A DNA stretch of 64,000 bases, from the NCBI RefSeq assembly GCF_040361435.1, contig NZ_APNL01000010.1:83260-147259 (forward strand), given 5' to 3'. The position numbers and the translations under genes are program-made. The DNA is from Salinisphaera sp002433465 (GTDB taxonomy: Bacteria > Pseudomonadota > Gammaproteobacteria > Nevskiales > Salinisphaeraceae). Shown piece after piece: positions 34,918 through 43,998 of this stretch (position 1 is its first letter; each line of letters opens with the position of its first letter). Under the pieces are notes generated by a model, which worked only from the letters and a program-made list of their open reading frames with translations, did no database searches and was not told where the DNA came from.

Positions 34918-36427
34918 GAGATTAGTGATCAGCGCCCTGATCGCGATCCTGGCGGCGGCCGGCATCGGCGGCTGGCTGCTGTTGCGCGACGCGGGTGGCG
35001 CCGACGCCGGCCCGGCATCCCTGGCCCAGGCCCCGACCTACCAATCGGGACCGTTTCGACTCGCAATTGCGGTCTCCCCCGAAACGCCGGTGGTCGGTAA
35101 AAACCGGCTGGCCATCCGGCTAGAAGACAGCGACGGCAATCCAGTCTCCGGTGCCAGCATCAAGGCGGTGGCCACCATGCCGGCGATGGGGGGCATGGCG
35201 GCCATGCAGGCCCCAGCCGAGCTCGAAGAGACCGAGCCGGGGCGCTACGCGGGTCCGTTCAACCTGAAAATGAGTGGTGCCTGGCCGCTAACCCTGCAGA
35301 TCAAGAAGGCCGGCCTCGGCAAAACCCGGATCAGCTTCGACCTGGCGACCGGTCGACAGGGCTTACAGCTCGCCACCGGCGGCCGTCGCCTCGGCGGCGG
35401 AGCCAAGGGGGAAATGGATTCAGGCGGGCAAGTCGCCGACGCAGCTTCGGACATGCCCACGATCAACCTCGATAACCGCCGGCGGCAGCTCATCGGCCTC
35501 GAGACCGGCAAAGTCGAACGTCGCCAGCTGGTGCGCGAGATTCGCGCCGTGGGCGAGGTGGTCTACGACGAAACCGAGTTGAGTGATGTCACGCTCAAGT
35601 ACGACGGCTGGGTCGGCAACCTGAAGATCGACTACGTCGGCGCGCCGGTCGAGCGCGGCCAGATGCTGTTCGGCATCTATAGCCCCGAGTTGTTCTCGGC
35701 CCAGCAGGAGTATCTGCAGACCCTGCAGCGGCTGTCCCGCCGCGGCCCGGACGACAGCCTGGTTCAGGCCGCCCGCCAGCGGTTGATGCTGTGGGATATC
35801 GCCCCGGCGCAGGTGCGCGCGATCGAGCGGCGCGGTGAGCCGATCAAGTACCTGCCGATCCATGCGCCGGCGACCGGCACAGTGGTAGAGAAGAACGTGG
35901 TCGAGGGCTCGGCCGTCAAGAAAGGCCAGATCTTGATGCGCATTGCCGATCTGTCCACGGTCTGGATCGACGCCCAGGTCTACGACAGCGAGCTGCCGCT
36001 GATCGATGCGGGCATGACCGCCGAGGTCACCCTGCCCTATCTGCCCGACGCCCACTACGAGGCCGAGGTCGACTACGTCTACCCCTACTTCCAGGGGCAG
36101 ACTCGCACCGGCCAGATCCGCCTGTCGTTGCCCAACCCGGACGGGCGGCTCAAGCCAAACATGTACGCCGAGGTCGAGCTGCAGGCCGATCTCGGGAAGC
36201 GTCTGTCTGTACCCGAGTCGGCGGTCCTGTTCTCCGGCGACGCGCGCGTGGTGTTCGTGGACCTTGGCGACGGCCGCCTGCAGCCGCGCTACATCGAGAC
36301 CGGCCAGCGCAACGAGGACTACATCGAAGTCACCTCCGGGCTGGAGGCCGGCGAGACGGTCGTGACCTCCGGTAACTTCCTGATCGACGCCGAAACACGC
36401 CTGAAGACGGGGATCAAGCAATGGTGA
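34910..36427 (+). CDS. cusB: Periplasmic adaptor of the Cus system
   Basis: A 505-residue membrane fusion protein. An N-terminal anchor (SALIAILAAAGIGGWLLL) is followed by a FixH-like domain (about 45-145, with Met-rich VATMPAMGGMAAMQAP), then the lipoyl/barrel-sandwich domain (KYDGWVGNLKIDYVG, HAPATGTVVEKNVVEGS) and beta-barrel. It couples CusA to CusC and captures Cu(I). The fused FixH-like domain is found in a subset of CusB proteins. It overlaps cusA at ATGGTGA. Confidence 0.9.
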   Translation: MNKRLVISALIAILAAAGIGGWLLLRDAGGADAGPASLAQAPTYQSGPFRLAIAVSPETPVVGKNRLAIRLEDSDGNPVSGASIKAVATMPAMGGMAAMQAPAELEETEPGRYAGPFNLKMSGAWPLTLQIKKAGLGKTRISFDLATGRQGLQLATGGRRLGGGAKGEMDSGGQVADAASDMPTINLDNRRRQLIGLETGKVERRQLVREIRAVGEVVYDETELSDVTLKYDGWVGNLKIDYVGAPVERGQMLFGIYSPELFSAQQEYLQTLQRLSRRGPDDSLVQAARQRLMLWDIAPAQVRAIERRGEPIKYLPIHAPATGTVVEKNVVEGSAVKKGQILMRIADLSTVWIDAQVYDSELPLIDAGMTAEVTLPYLPDAHYEAEVDYVYPYFQGQTRTGQIRLSLPNPDGRLKPNMYAEVELQADLGKRLSVPESAVLFSGDARVVFVDLGDGRLQPRYIETGQRNEDYIEVTSGLEAGETVVTSGNFLIDAETRLKTGIKQW

Positions 36428-39400
36428 GCGAAAAAATGCACGGCGCCGGCGACCGGCCGGACTGGATCCAGCGGCTGATCGCGTACTGCGCGCGTAACTG
36501 GCTACTCACCCTGATCGTGGTAGCCGCGGCCACAGCCTGGGGCTGGCGCTCGCTGGACGGCGCGCCGCTGGACGCGATCCCCGATCTGTCCCCTGTGCAA
36601 GTGATCGTGTTCACGGACTGGCCCGGCCGCAGCCCGGACCTGGTCGAGGACCAGATCACCTATCCGCTGGTCACCTCCATGCTCGCCGCGCCCAACGTTG
36701 AATCGGTCCGCGGCCAGAGCTTCATGGGCCTGTCGTTCGTCTACGTAGTCTTCGAGGGCGGAACCGACATCTACTGGGCGCGTTCGCGAGTACTGGAATA
36801 CCTCAACTCGGCGAGCAAGGACCTGCCGGAGGGCGTCAATCCCACCCTGGGCCCGGACGCCACCGGCGTCGGCTGGGTATACCAGTATGCCTTGAAGGAT
36901 ACATCCGGTAACCAGAATCTGGCCGAGCTGCGCAGCATCCAGGACTTCAACATCCGCTATGCCCTGGAGGCGGTCGACGGCGTCGCCGAGGTGGCCTCGG
37001 TCGGCGGCTACGAGAAGGAATATCAGGTCAACGTCGACCCCAACAAGCTGGCGTCTCAAGGCTTCTCGCTGGACCAGGTGATCGAGGCGGTGCGCGAGTC
37101 CAACAACGATGTCGGCGGCCGGGTGCTGGAGGTCTCCGGCCACGAGCACTTCATCCGGGGCCGCGGCTACGTGAAATCCGTCGATGATTTGAAGCATGTC
37201 GTGCTGGGCACCGGGCCCGGCGGCACACCCGTCACCCTGGACCAGGTCGCCGACATCCACCTCGGGCCGGCCATGCGCCGCGGCCAGGCCGACCTCAACG
37301 GCGACGGCCTGACCGTAGGCGGCACCGTGGTGATGCGCTACGGCGAGAACGCGCTGGACGTGATCGACCGCGTCAAGCAGCGCCTGGACGAGGTCCGGGC
37401 CTCGCTGCCCGAGGGCGTGGAGATCGTGCCCGTCTACGACCGCTCCTCGCTGATCGAGCGTGCCATCGACACGCTCAAGCGGATTCTGACCGAGGAGATG
37501 CTCATCGTCTCCGTGGTGCTCCTGGTGTTCCTGCTGCACCTGCGCTCGGCGCTGGTGGCCGTGATCACCCTGCCGATTGCGGTGCTGCTGGCCTTCATCC
37601 CGATGTACTACCAGGGCCTGACCGCCAACATCATGTCGCTGGGGGGCATCGCCGTGGCCATCGGCGCCATGGTGGACGCCGCTATCGTCATCATCGACAA
37701 CATCCACAAGCGGTTGGCCGCCTGGCAGTCTGGCGAAGCGCCGCCCGAAGAGCTCGCCAAATCGCGCACGGCGGTGATCATCGAAGGCATGCAGGAGGTG
37801 GGACCGTCCATCTTCTTCTCGCTGCTGATCATCGCGGTGTCGTTCCTGCCGGTGTTTGCCCTGGAAGGCAGCGAAGGGCGTCTGTTCAAACCGCTGGCCT
37901 ATACCAAGACCTATTCCATGTTCTTCGCCGCGCTGCTGTCGGTCACGCTGGTGCCGGCCCTGGCCGTGCTGCTGATTCGCGGCAAGATCCGCGGCGACAA
38001 GAGCCGACTGAACCGTGGCCTGCAGCGGGCCTACATGCCGGTGGTTCGGGCCGCGGTCCATGCCCGTTGGCTCGTCATCGGCCTGGCCGCGGCGGCCCTG
38101 GTGGCCACAGTGCCGGTGTATCAGCAGCTCGGCAGCGAGTTCATGCCGCCGCTCAACGAGGGCTCGATCCTGTACATGCCCACCGCCCTGCCCGGCATGT
38201 CCATCGAGCAGGCCAATCAAACGATTCAGACCATGGACCGCCGGTTGAAGGAATTCCCCGAGGTCAAGCGTGTGTTCGGCAAGGTCGGGCGCGCCTCCAC
38301 GGCCACCGACCCGGCCCCGCTGAACATGTTCGAGATCAACATCATGCTCGAGCCCAAGGACCGGTGGCGCGAGGGCATGACCTGGGACAAGCTGATCCAG
38401 GAGATGGACCAGGCGATGGACTTCGCCGGCATGCCCAATATCTGGTGGATGCCGATCCAGACCCGCACCGAGATGCTGGCTACCGGCATTCGCTCGTCGC
38501 TGGGCATCAAGGTGCTCGGCCCGAATCTGAAAAAGATCGAATCCACCGGCATCGCCATCGAACAGGCTCTGCAGGAAGACCCACGGACCGCACCGTACAC
38601 GCGCAGTGCCTTCGCGGAGCGTACCACCGGCGGCTACTTCCTGGACTTTATCGTGGATCGGGCCGCCGCCGCCCGCTACGGGCTCAACGTCGGCGACGTC
38701 CAGGACGTGATCGTCGCCGCCATGGGCGGCCGTGCGGTGTCGCAGACGGTCGAGGGCCGCGAGCGCTACGACATCCTCGTGCGCTACGCGCGTGGCTTTC
38801 GGGATGACATCCAGTCGCTCAAGCGCACATTGGTCACCACCGCCGACGGTGCCCAGATCCCGATCTCCCAGGTGGCCGACATCGAGTTCACCACCGGGCC
38901 GCCGAGCATCCGCGACGAAAACGGCCAGCTCGCCGGCTACGTGAACGTGGATGTCAAATCCGAAATCGGCATCGTCGACTATGTGGCCAAGGCCAAACAG
39001 GTGGTCGCGGACCAGGTCGACATCCCGCCCGGCTATCGCCTGGAGTGGGCCGGCAAGTTCAAGTACTACCAACGGGCCGCGGCACGCCTGCAAATTTTGG
39101 TGCCGCTGACCATCGGCCTGATCTTCTTCATGCTGTTCATGCATCGGGGTTCGCTGGTCGAGACCGCGATCATCATGCTCAGCCTGCCGTTCTCGCTGGT
39201 CGGCAGCGTCTGGCTGCTGTGGGCGCTGGGCTACAAGCTGTCCGTAGCAGTCGCCGTGGGCATTATCGCAGTCTCCGGCCTGGCCGTGGAGCTGGGCCTG
39301 CTCATGATGGTGTATCTGGATTTGTCCTGGCTGCGCTACCGCAACGAAGGACTGATCCACAGCCACACGGACCTGATCGCGGCCATCGAAGTCGGCGCTA

Positions 39401-39657
39401 CCCACCGCATCCGGCCAATGTTGATGACAGGCCTGGCCCTGTTCATGGGGCTGATCCCCATCATGCTCAGCCACGGCTCGGGCGCTGAGATGATGAAGCG
39501 CATTGCCGCGCCCATGCTCGGCGGCGTGGCTTCGGCGCTGGTCATGGTGCTGATCGTGTTCCCTGTGATTTTCTCGTTCTGGCGGGGACGCGGTTTGTCG
39601 CGGGAGGCCGACACGGAGTCGGGCACAACCAGACCCGGAGGACATCGTGACGCTTGA
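36421..39657 (+). CDS. cusA: Cu(I)/Ag(I) RND efflux pump CusA
   Basis: A 1078-residue heavy-metal RND transporter driven by proton influx. It has twelve membrane helices, with the first as NWLLTLIVVAAATAWGW. Family motifs include DAIPDLSPVQVIVFTDWPGR, a Met-rich transport path (GMPNIWWMPIQTRTEM) and MGGIAVAIGAMVDAAIVIID, seen here as LGGIAVAIGAMVDAAIV. These fit the HME-RND Cu/Ag class rather than the Zn/Co CzcA class. It is the last gene of cusCBA. No cusRS genes are nearby. Confidence 0.93.
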   Translation: MVSEKMHGAGDRPDWIQRLIAYCARNWLLTLIVVAAATAWGWRSLDGAPLDAIPDLSPVQVIVFTDWPGRSPDLVEDQITYPLVTSMLAAPNVESVRGQSFMGLSFVYVVFEGGTDIYWARSRVLEYLNSASKDLPEGVNPTLGPDATGVGWVYQYALKDTSGNQNLAELRSIQDFNIRYALEAVDGVAEVASVGGYEKEYQVNVDPNKLASQGFSLDQVIEAVRESNNDVGGRVLEVSGHEHFIRGRGYVKSVDDLKHVVLGTGPGGTPVTLDQVADIHLGPAMRRGQADLNGDGLTVGGTVVMRYGENALDVIDRVKQRLDEVRASLPEGVEIVPVYDRSSLIERAIDTLKRILTEEMLIVSVVLLVFLLHLRSALVAVITLPIAVLLAFIPMYYQGLTANIMSLGGIAVAIGAMVDAAIVIIDNIHKRLAAWQSGEAPPEELAKSRTAVIIEGMQEVGPSIFFSLLIIAVSFLPVFALEGSEGRLFKPLAYTKTYSMFFAALLSVTLVPALAVLLIRGKIRGDKSRLNRGLQRAYMPVVRAAVHARWLVIGLAAAALVATVPVYQQLGSEFMPPLNEGSILYMPTALPGMSIEQANQTIQTMDRRLKEFPEVKRVFGKVGRASTATDPAPLNMFEINIMLEPKDRWREGMTWDKLIQEMDQAMDFAGMPNIWWMPIQTRTEMLATGIRSSLGIKVLGPNLKKIESTGIAIEQALQEDPRTAPYTRSAFAERTTGGYFLDFIVDRAAAARYGLNVGDVQDVIVAAMGGRAVSQTVEGRERYDILVRYARGFRDDIQSLKRTLVTTADGAQIPISQVADIEFTTGPPSIRDENGQLAGYVNVDVKSEIGIVDYVAKAKQVVADQVDIPPGYRLEWAGKFKYYQRAAARLQILVPLTIGLIFFMLFMHRGSLVETAIIMLSLPFSLVGSVWLLWALGYKLSVAVAVGIIAVSGLAVELGLLMMVYLDLSWLRYRNEGLIHSHTDLIAAIEVGATHRIRPMLMTGLALFMGLIPIMLSHGSGAEMMKRIAAPMLGGVASALVMVLIVFPVIFSFWRGRGLSREADTESGTTRPGGHRDA

Positions 39658-39793
39658 TCGCCGCCGATCAATACAGAGACTCGCGTGCCGGATAGAACGG
39701 CGGGTCACAGACCCTGGGCACAGCGCCAGGCCGCGGCATCCGTAGCTTCCACAAATCGAGGACCTCGTTTCAACCACGCTAAGGAGCAAGACC

Positions 39794-40033
39794 ATGAAAA
39801 TACTTGAAAGCATCTACCTCACTCTCTTCGCCGCGTTCGCCGGCATCGCCAACGCCGCGGAGCAAGCCGGGCCCGGCCGGATGGGCGAGGGCGGCATGAT
39901 GGACGGAGGAATGATGAACGGCGGCATGATGATGGGCGGGCCGATGATGTTCGCCTGCATGCTATTCGCGCTTCTTGTCCTCGTCGTGCTGGTGCTTGCC
40001 ATCGTGGCGCTCGTCAAGTATCTGCGCAGCTAG
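39794..40033 (+). CDS. Small Met-rich membrane protein, copy 1
   Basis: A 79-residue protein with a signal-like N-terminus, a Met/Gly-rich segment (GPGRMGEGGMMDGGMMNGG, then MMMGGPMM) and one C-terminal helix (FALLVLVVLVLAIVALVKYL). The methionines face the periplasm and would bind Cu(I). It is a paralogue of the protein at 43750, which also directly precedes a multicopper oxidase gene. RBS AAGGAG. Here the oxidase that follows is truncated. Confidence 0.7.
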   Translation: MKILESIYLTLFAAFAGIANAAEQAGPGRMGEGGMMDGGMMNGGMMMGGPMMFACMLFALLVLVVLVLAIVALVKYLRS

Positions 40034-40087
40034 ACCGGTCATGGGGGCCGGAAACTACCGATCGTCGATGGCCCGTCAATATTCGCC

Positions 40088-40254
40088 ATGAACGAGAGCG
40101 ACCACACCCGTCGGCGGTGGATGGCGAGTGTAACGAGTATCGGCGCATTGTCGCCGGGATTCCTACTCGTCGGCGTTAAAAACGAAGCTGAGATTGATAA
40201 CGATAGAGATGTTGGCACCATCGTGACAGCGCGAAAAGCCCATTTGACGTTGAC
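40088..40254 (+). pseudogene. N-terminal stub of a multicopper oxidase
   Basis: The frame reads MNESDHTRRRWMASVTSIG then ALSPGFLLVGV, a Tat-like leader matching the position and style of the intact oxidase at 43998, and breaks off near KAHLTLTG. At 40255 a Tn3-family-like end begins. The rest of the gene is gone. The pair small-Met-rich-protein plus oxidase is thus duplicated, and this copy was destroyed by transposon insertion and deletion. Confidence 0.6.
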
Positions 40255-40291
40255 GGGGTCATCTCACGAAACGGAAAAATCGTACGCTAAC
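40255..40291 (+). repeat. Tn3-family-like terminal inverted repeat
   Basis: The segment starts GGGGTCATCTCACGAAACGG and ends TCGTACGCTAAC, an excellent match to Tn21/Tn501-type 38-bp ends. The orientation places the transposon to the right, over the merR/lnt/CDF/lspA block. No transposase is seen and no opposite-facing end was found in the window. Confidence 0.7.
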
Positions 40292-40322
40292 TGCGACGCT
40301 TGTCCGCAGCGTATCGGCAACG

Positions 40323-40730
40323 CTAGTGGTTATTCGCCAGGGCCTTGACGATGCGGCAATCTTCGATCCGCCCCCCATGGCAGGCATGGATCATATCGTC
40401 CAGTGAGTTTTCCAAAGCTTGCAAGGTCGCAAGCTTGTCACGCACGGCTTCAAGATGCTTTTCTGCGAGTCGAGCGACGTCTTCACAGGAAGCCTCACTC
40501 TGATCGGCATGTGTCAGGAGCGTGCGTACATCGTCTTGGCTGAAACCCAGTTCCCGGCAACGTTTGATGAATATGAGCCGTTCAAGGTGAGATGTATCGT
40601 AATAGCGCTGACCCCCCTCACTGCGGCCCGCTTCCGGTAGCAGACCTACATCGCCATAGTAGCGGATCGTGGCCACGCCTACGCCCGTGCGTCGGGCGAG
40701 ATCGCCAATACGCAGATCGGATTGCGTCAT
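40323..40730 (-). CDS. MerR-family Cd/Pb/Zn regulator
   Basis: A 135-residue MerR regulator: DLARRTGVGVATIRYYGDV at the winged helix, Cys in SEASCEDVARL before the dimer helix, and ACHGGRIEDC with seven residues between cysteines. The three-Cys pattern is that of CadR/PbrR. TIRYYGD replaces the common TIRYYE. Divergent from lnt. It probably controls the two stretched-spacer promoters at 40744 and 42362. Confidence 0.85.
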   Translation of the reverse strand: MTQSDLRIGDLARRTGVGVATIRYYGDVGLLPEAGRSEGGQRYYDTSHLERLIFIKRCRELGFSQDDVRTLLTHADQSEASCEDVARLAEKHLEAVRDKLATLQALENSLDDMIHACHGGRIEDCRIVKALANNH

Positions 40731-40743
40731 GAATACCTCGTGC

Positions 40744-40774
40744 TTGAAGCTCTAGCAACTCGAGGATTTATCGT
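40744..40774 (+). promoter_or_regulatory. CadR/PbrR-type promoter of lnt
   Basis: TTGAAG and TATCGT are 19 bases apart, with a dyad CTCTAGCAACTCGAG between them. It lies 14 bases from the merR start and 44 before lnt. It shares its -10 and dyad style with the box at 42362. Confidence 0.75.
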
Positions 40775-40818
40775 GGCGCTCCTATCGCCCGCTGGCAACT
40801 CAAGCGTAGGAATATCGT

Positions 40819-42357
40819 GTGTGCAAGCAAGCATTGATCAACCGCGTGCCGGCGCGCAACATAACAGTATTCCCGGGCCTGCTCGCGGTCTATAGCGTGG
40901 CTTTGCTTGCTGGCGCGCTTCTGCCGCTAGCTTTCGCGCCGTTGGGTTGGTATTGGCTCGCCGTGCTGTCGCCGGCTGCTCTATTCCTACTGGCCGCCCA
41001 TCTACCGAAACGCCAAGCGCTCTGGACGAGCTATTTCTTCGGCCTGGGTTACTTCGGCGTAGGCGTGTCCTGGGTGTTTATCAGCATCAGTCGCTACGGC
41101 AGCGGGCCTGCGCTTGCCATGTTCCTCACTGCGGCCTTTGTGGCCTTGTTGGCCTTGTTCCCGTGGTCAGCGATATTTCTCGTGCGCACCTTATGCTCGC
41201 GGACGGGTGGTTTCGCACTGTGGCTTGGATTGCCGGCGGCATGGGTATTGAGCGAATGGGTCCGGCTCTGGTTCCTGACCGGCTTTCCTTGGCTTTTTCT
41301 AGGTTACAGCCAGATCGGCACACCGCTTGCCGCAATCGCACCGGTGTTTGGCGTGCTGGGCGTGAGCTTTGTTGTGGCCGTGATGGCAGGTGCTCTGGCG
41401 TGGACGATGCTTCGTTTCAGCTTGTGGCGCCTGGCAATCACAAGCGGCGCACTGGTGGCGCTATTGCTCGGCACATCACTGCTTGATCGTGAATGGACCG
41501 AGCCGGTCGCCAAACCCCTGTCCGTCGCGCTTGTGCAGGGGAATATGAAACAAGACAGGAAGTGGAAGCCGGAGGCGCTCGCGTTCACCTTGAGGCGCTA
41601 TCGAGCGCTTACCCAACCCTACGCGGGAACCGACCTTATCGTCTGGCCGGAAACCGCCGTGCCGGCGTGGTTCGGTCAAGCCTCTGAATATTTAGACCGA
41701 TTCCAAACACGCCTCGGCGCACGCGGATCGACCCTGATACTCGGGATTCCCGTGCGCACCGACCAAGGCCAGGCATACAATGCCGCCGTCAGTTTGGCTC
41801 GTCCGCGTCGGTTCTATTACAAGCGCCATCTGGTGCCCTTCGGTGAATACGTCCCACTGCGCGGACTCGTCGGCCCATGGCTCAATATCCTGGGCGCGCC
41901 GGTAGAAGACTTCAGTGCAGGCCAGCGACCGCGACTGCTATATGCCTCCGGCGTGCCCATCGGTGCATTGATTTGCTTTGATGTGGCGTTCGGCGCTGAA
42001 GTCGCCGACCTGCTCCCGGCCGCGCAGTTGTTGGTCAACCTGAGTAACGACGCCTGGTTCGGGGATTCCCTCGGGCCGCATCAACATCTGCAAATTGCGC
42101 AAATGCGCGCCATTGAGACTGGGCGTCCGCTCTTACGTTCAACCAACACCGGCCTCACGGCCATGATCGACCACAACGGTCAAGCGCTGGCCCGCGCGCC
42201 ACAGTTCGAGTCGACTGTTTTGCCGGCAGAGGTTACACCGCGCACGGGGACCACGCCCTACGTCCGCTGGCGGGACAAGCCGGTACTGGCTTTCATTGGG
42301 ATCGCGCTGAGCATGCTCGTTTGGGCAGGGAAAAGGCAAAGGGATTCTTCGCGCTGA
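40819..42357 (+). CDS. lnt: Apolipoprotein N-acyltransferase
   Basis: A 512-residue inner-membrane enzyme adding the third acyl chain to lipoproteins. About six N-terminal helices are followed by the nitrilase domain. The catalytic triad is E278 (VWPETAVP), K335 (YYKRHLVPFGEY) and C386 (ICFDVAFG). The residue two after the Cys is Asp where E. coli Lnt has Glu (CYE), a conservative change. GTG start. A second, metal-island copy of a housekeeping enzyme, behind a metal-regulated promoter next to lspA, is unusual. Confidence 0.88.
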   Translation: MCKQALINRVPARNITVFPGLLAVYSVALLAGALLPLAFAPLGWYWLAVLSPAALFLLAAHLPKRQALWTSYFFGLGYFGVGVSWVFISISRYGSGPALAMFLTAAFVALLALFPWSAIFLVRTLCSRTGGFALWLGLPAAWVLSEWVRLWFLTGFPWLFLGYSQIGTPLAAIAPVFGVLGVSFVVAVMAGALAWTMLRFSLWRLAITSGALVALLLGTSLLDREWTEPVAKPLSVALVQGNMKQDRKWKPEALAFTLRRYRALTQPYAGTDLIVWPETAVPAWFGQASEYLDRFQTRLGARGSTLILGIPVRTDQGQAYNAAVSLARPRRFYYKRHLVPFGEYVPLRGLVGPWLNILGAPVEDFSAGQRPRLLYASGVPIGALICFDVAFGAEVADLLPAAQLLVNLSNDAWFGDSLGPHQHLQIAQMRAIETGRPLLRSTNTGLTAMIDHNGQALARAPQFESTVLPAEVTPRTGTTPYVRWRDKPVLAFIGIALSMLVWAGKRQRDSSR

Positions 42358-42361
42358 CTGC

Positions 42362-42392
42362 TTGACCCTTTAGTTGCTAGAGGTTTTATCGT
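42362..42392 (+). promoter_or_regulatory. CadR/PbrR-type promoter of the CDF gene
   Basis: TTGACC and TATCGT at 19-base spacing, with the dyad CCTTTAGTTGCTAGAGG. It is close to known Pb/Cd-responsive operators. It lies between the lnt stop and the CDF start at 42447. Confidence 0.8.
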
Positions 42393-42446
42393 CGCTATAT
42401 GTTCAACAGAGTCGGTGCACGATTGCGCCGGTGGAGGTAACACGCG

Positions 42447-43076
42447 ATGGCCGATTGCGGCTGTGAATTCGAGGCCGAAGACCAGGCCCAACAAAAGGCG
42501 CTCTACTGGCTGCTGGCGATCAATGGCGTCATGTTTCTGGCTGAATTCGGGATTGGTTTGCTGGGCGGCTCCACCGCGCTGATCGCCGATTCACTCGACA
42601 ACTTCGCCGATGCGGCGGTTTATTCTGCCGGGCTGTATGCGGTGGGGCGCGCCGTCCATCACAAGGCGCGCGCGGCTTCCATTGGCGGCGTTGTGCAGAT
42701 ATTGCTCGCTTTGTTCGCCTTGGGCGAAGTGGTCCGGCGGACCGTTATGGGCAGCGATCCCGAGCCCGCCTACATGATAGCGATGGGCTTGGCGGCACTT
42801 GTCGCGAATATCACGTGTTTGCTCATCATCGCCCGCCATCGGGAAGGCGGCGTCCATATGCGCGCGAGTTGGATCTTTTCGGCCAACGATGTGATCGCCA
42901 ATGTTGGCGTCATTGTCGGCGGCGCGCTTGTCTACTACTTCGACACGCGTTACCCCGACCTCATTATCGGTCTGGTCGTTGGTTTCATCGTCCTACGCGG
43001 CGGTGTCCGCATCCTGAAGGACGCGCGCAAAACGCGAGACGAACTTCAGGCATCGTCGCCCACGGGAGCCCTTTGA
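42447..43076 (+). CDS. Short CDF-family cation exporter
   Basis: A 209-residue CDF transporter lacking the C-terminal cytoplasmic domain. An N-terminal Cys pair (ADCGCEFE) may sample metal. Helices hold the metal motif ADSLDNFADA and FSANDVIANVGVIVGG. An Asp replaces the His of CzcD-type sites (HxxxD becomes DxxxD), as in a Cd/Pb-associated subgroup often found with cadR and lspA. Follows a GGAGG site. It would export Cd, Zn or Pb. Confidence 0.85.
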   Translation: MADCGCEFEAEDQAQQKALYWLLAINGVMFLAEFGIGLLGGSTALIADSLDNFADAAVYSAGLYAVGRAVHHKARAASIGGVVQILLALFALGEVVRRTVMGSDPEPAYMIAMGLAALVANITCLLIIARHREGGVHMRASWIFSANDVIANVGVIVGGALVYYFDTRYPDLIIGLVVGFIVLRGGVRILKDARKTRDELQASSPTGAL

Positions 43077-43118
43077 CGTGGCGATATATACGTGCACTGC
43101 GAACAGGAGTCACAGCTC

Positions 43119-43625
43119 GTGTCTACGGGGTCGATAGGCGGCACGCTGAAAAGTGCTAGCCCGACCGACAAGCTGCGGTGGCTGGGGTTGTCTCTTGCGC
43201 TGCTGCTCGTAGATCAAGCAGCCAAGTACGCGGCCAGCACCTATCTTGACTATGGTGAGCGCAGAGCCGTCACAGAGTTTTTTAGCTGGACACATCTACA
43301 TAATACGGGTGCCGCATTCAGCTTTCTGGCCGATGCGGGTGGGTGGCAACGGGCATTCCTGATCGGTGTCGCCGTTGTCATATCGGCCTTTCTGTTGCGC
43401 TGGCTGTGGCGCGGGGTGACTTCGCAAGGTCAAGGGATCGCGCTCAGTGCGATTTTAGGCGGTGCGCTGGGCAACTTGACGGATCGCCTGCTACGCGGCT
43501 ACGTCGTGGACTTTCTCGATTTCCATTTCGCACAGTACCACTGGCCGGCATTCAACCTGGCCGACGTCTGGATCACAACCGGCGCTGCATCACTGATGTG
43601 GGCACATGCAAGATACCGCGAGTGA
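43119..43625 (+). CDS. lspA: Lipoprotein signal peptidase II
   Basis: A four-helix aspartyl protease that cleaves lipoprotein signal peptides. The catalytic aspartates are in GALGNLTDRLLRGYVVDFLD and FNLADVWI. The conserved HNTGAAFSFL is also present. GTG 43119 with CAGGAG fits best. GTG 43092 would add nine residues. Known precedent: pbrC-type LspA in lead-resistance operons. Here it is downstream of the CDF exporter, in the same predicted metal-controlled unit. Confidence 0.9.
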   Translation: MSTGSIGGTLKSASPTDKLRWLGLSLALLLVDQAAKYAASTYLDYGERRAVTEFFSWTHLHNTGAAFSFLADAGGWQRAFLIGVAVVISAFLLRWLWRGVTSQGQGIALSAILGGALGNLTDRLLRGYVVDFLDFHFAQYHWPAFNLADVWITTGAASLMWAHARYRE

Positions 43626-43749
43626 GCGTATCGGCCCGATCGCTGAGTCCCGGCTCGGGCTGCCCGAATCCCCACCGCTGGCCGGGCACGCTAGAGTAAT
43701 TTTGAATGACAAGTACGGCTCGATACCTGAATCTCTACCGACCAAAAGC

Positions 43750-43998
43750 ATGGAAAACACCATGAAGCTATTCGTAGCATTGCTGTTGAGCCTGCTTGGC
43801 TCCATTATCGGGATCGCCCCTGCCGCGGGACAGACCGGCCCGGGCCGCATGGGCGACGGCGGTCTGATGAACGGATCAATGATGCAATGCGGCATGATGG
43901 GTGGCCCGATGATGGCCGCGTGGGTGCTGTTTGCACTTCTCGTGTTGAGCGTATTGGTGCTCGCCGTGGTGCCGCTGATCAAATACCTGCGTAGCTGA
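43750..43998 (+). CDS. Small Met-rich membrane protein, copy 2
   Basis: An 82-residue paralogue of the protein at 39794: a signal-like start, GPGRMGDGGLMNGSMMQCG then MMGGPMM, and a terminal helix with VLFALLVLSVLVLAVVPLI. It contains one Cys among the methionines. It overlaps the multicopper oxidase start by TGATG, so the two are translationally coupled. It may present Cu(I) to the oxidase. Confidence 0.72.
   Translation: MENTMKLFVALLLSLLGSIIGIAPAAGQTGPGRMGDGGLMNGSMMQCGMMGGPMMAAWVLFALLVLSVLVLAVVPLIKYLRS

Noticed and set aside
36502..39813. 1103-residue minus-strand open frame opposite cusA
   Set aside because: It mirrors cusA, is full of His/Asp/Arg from high-GC antisense codons and has no ribosome site.
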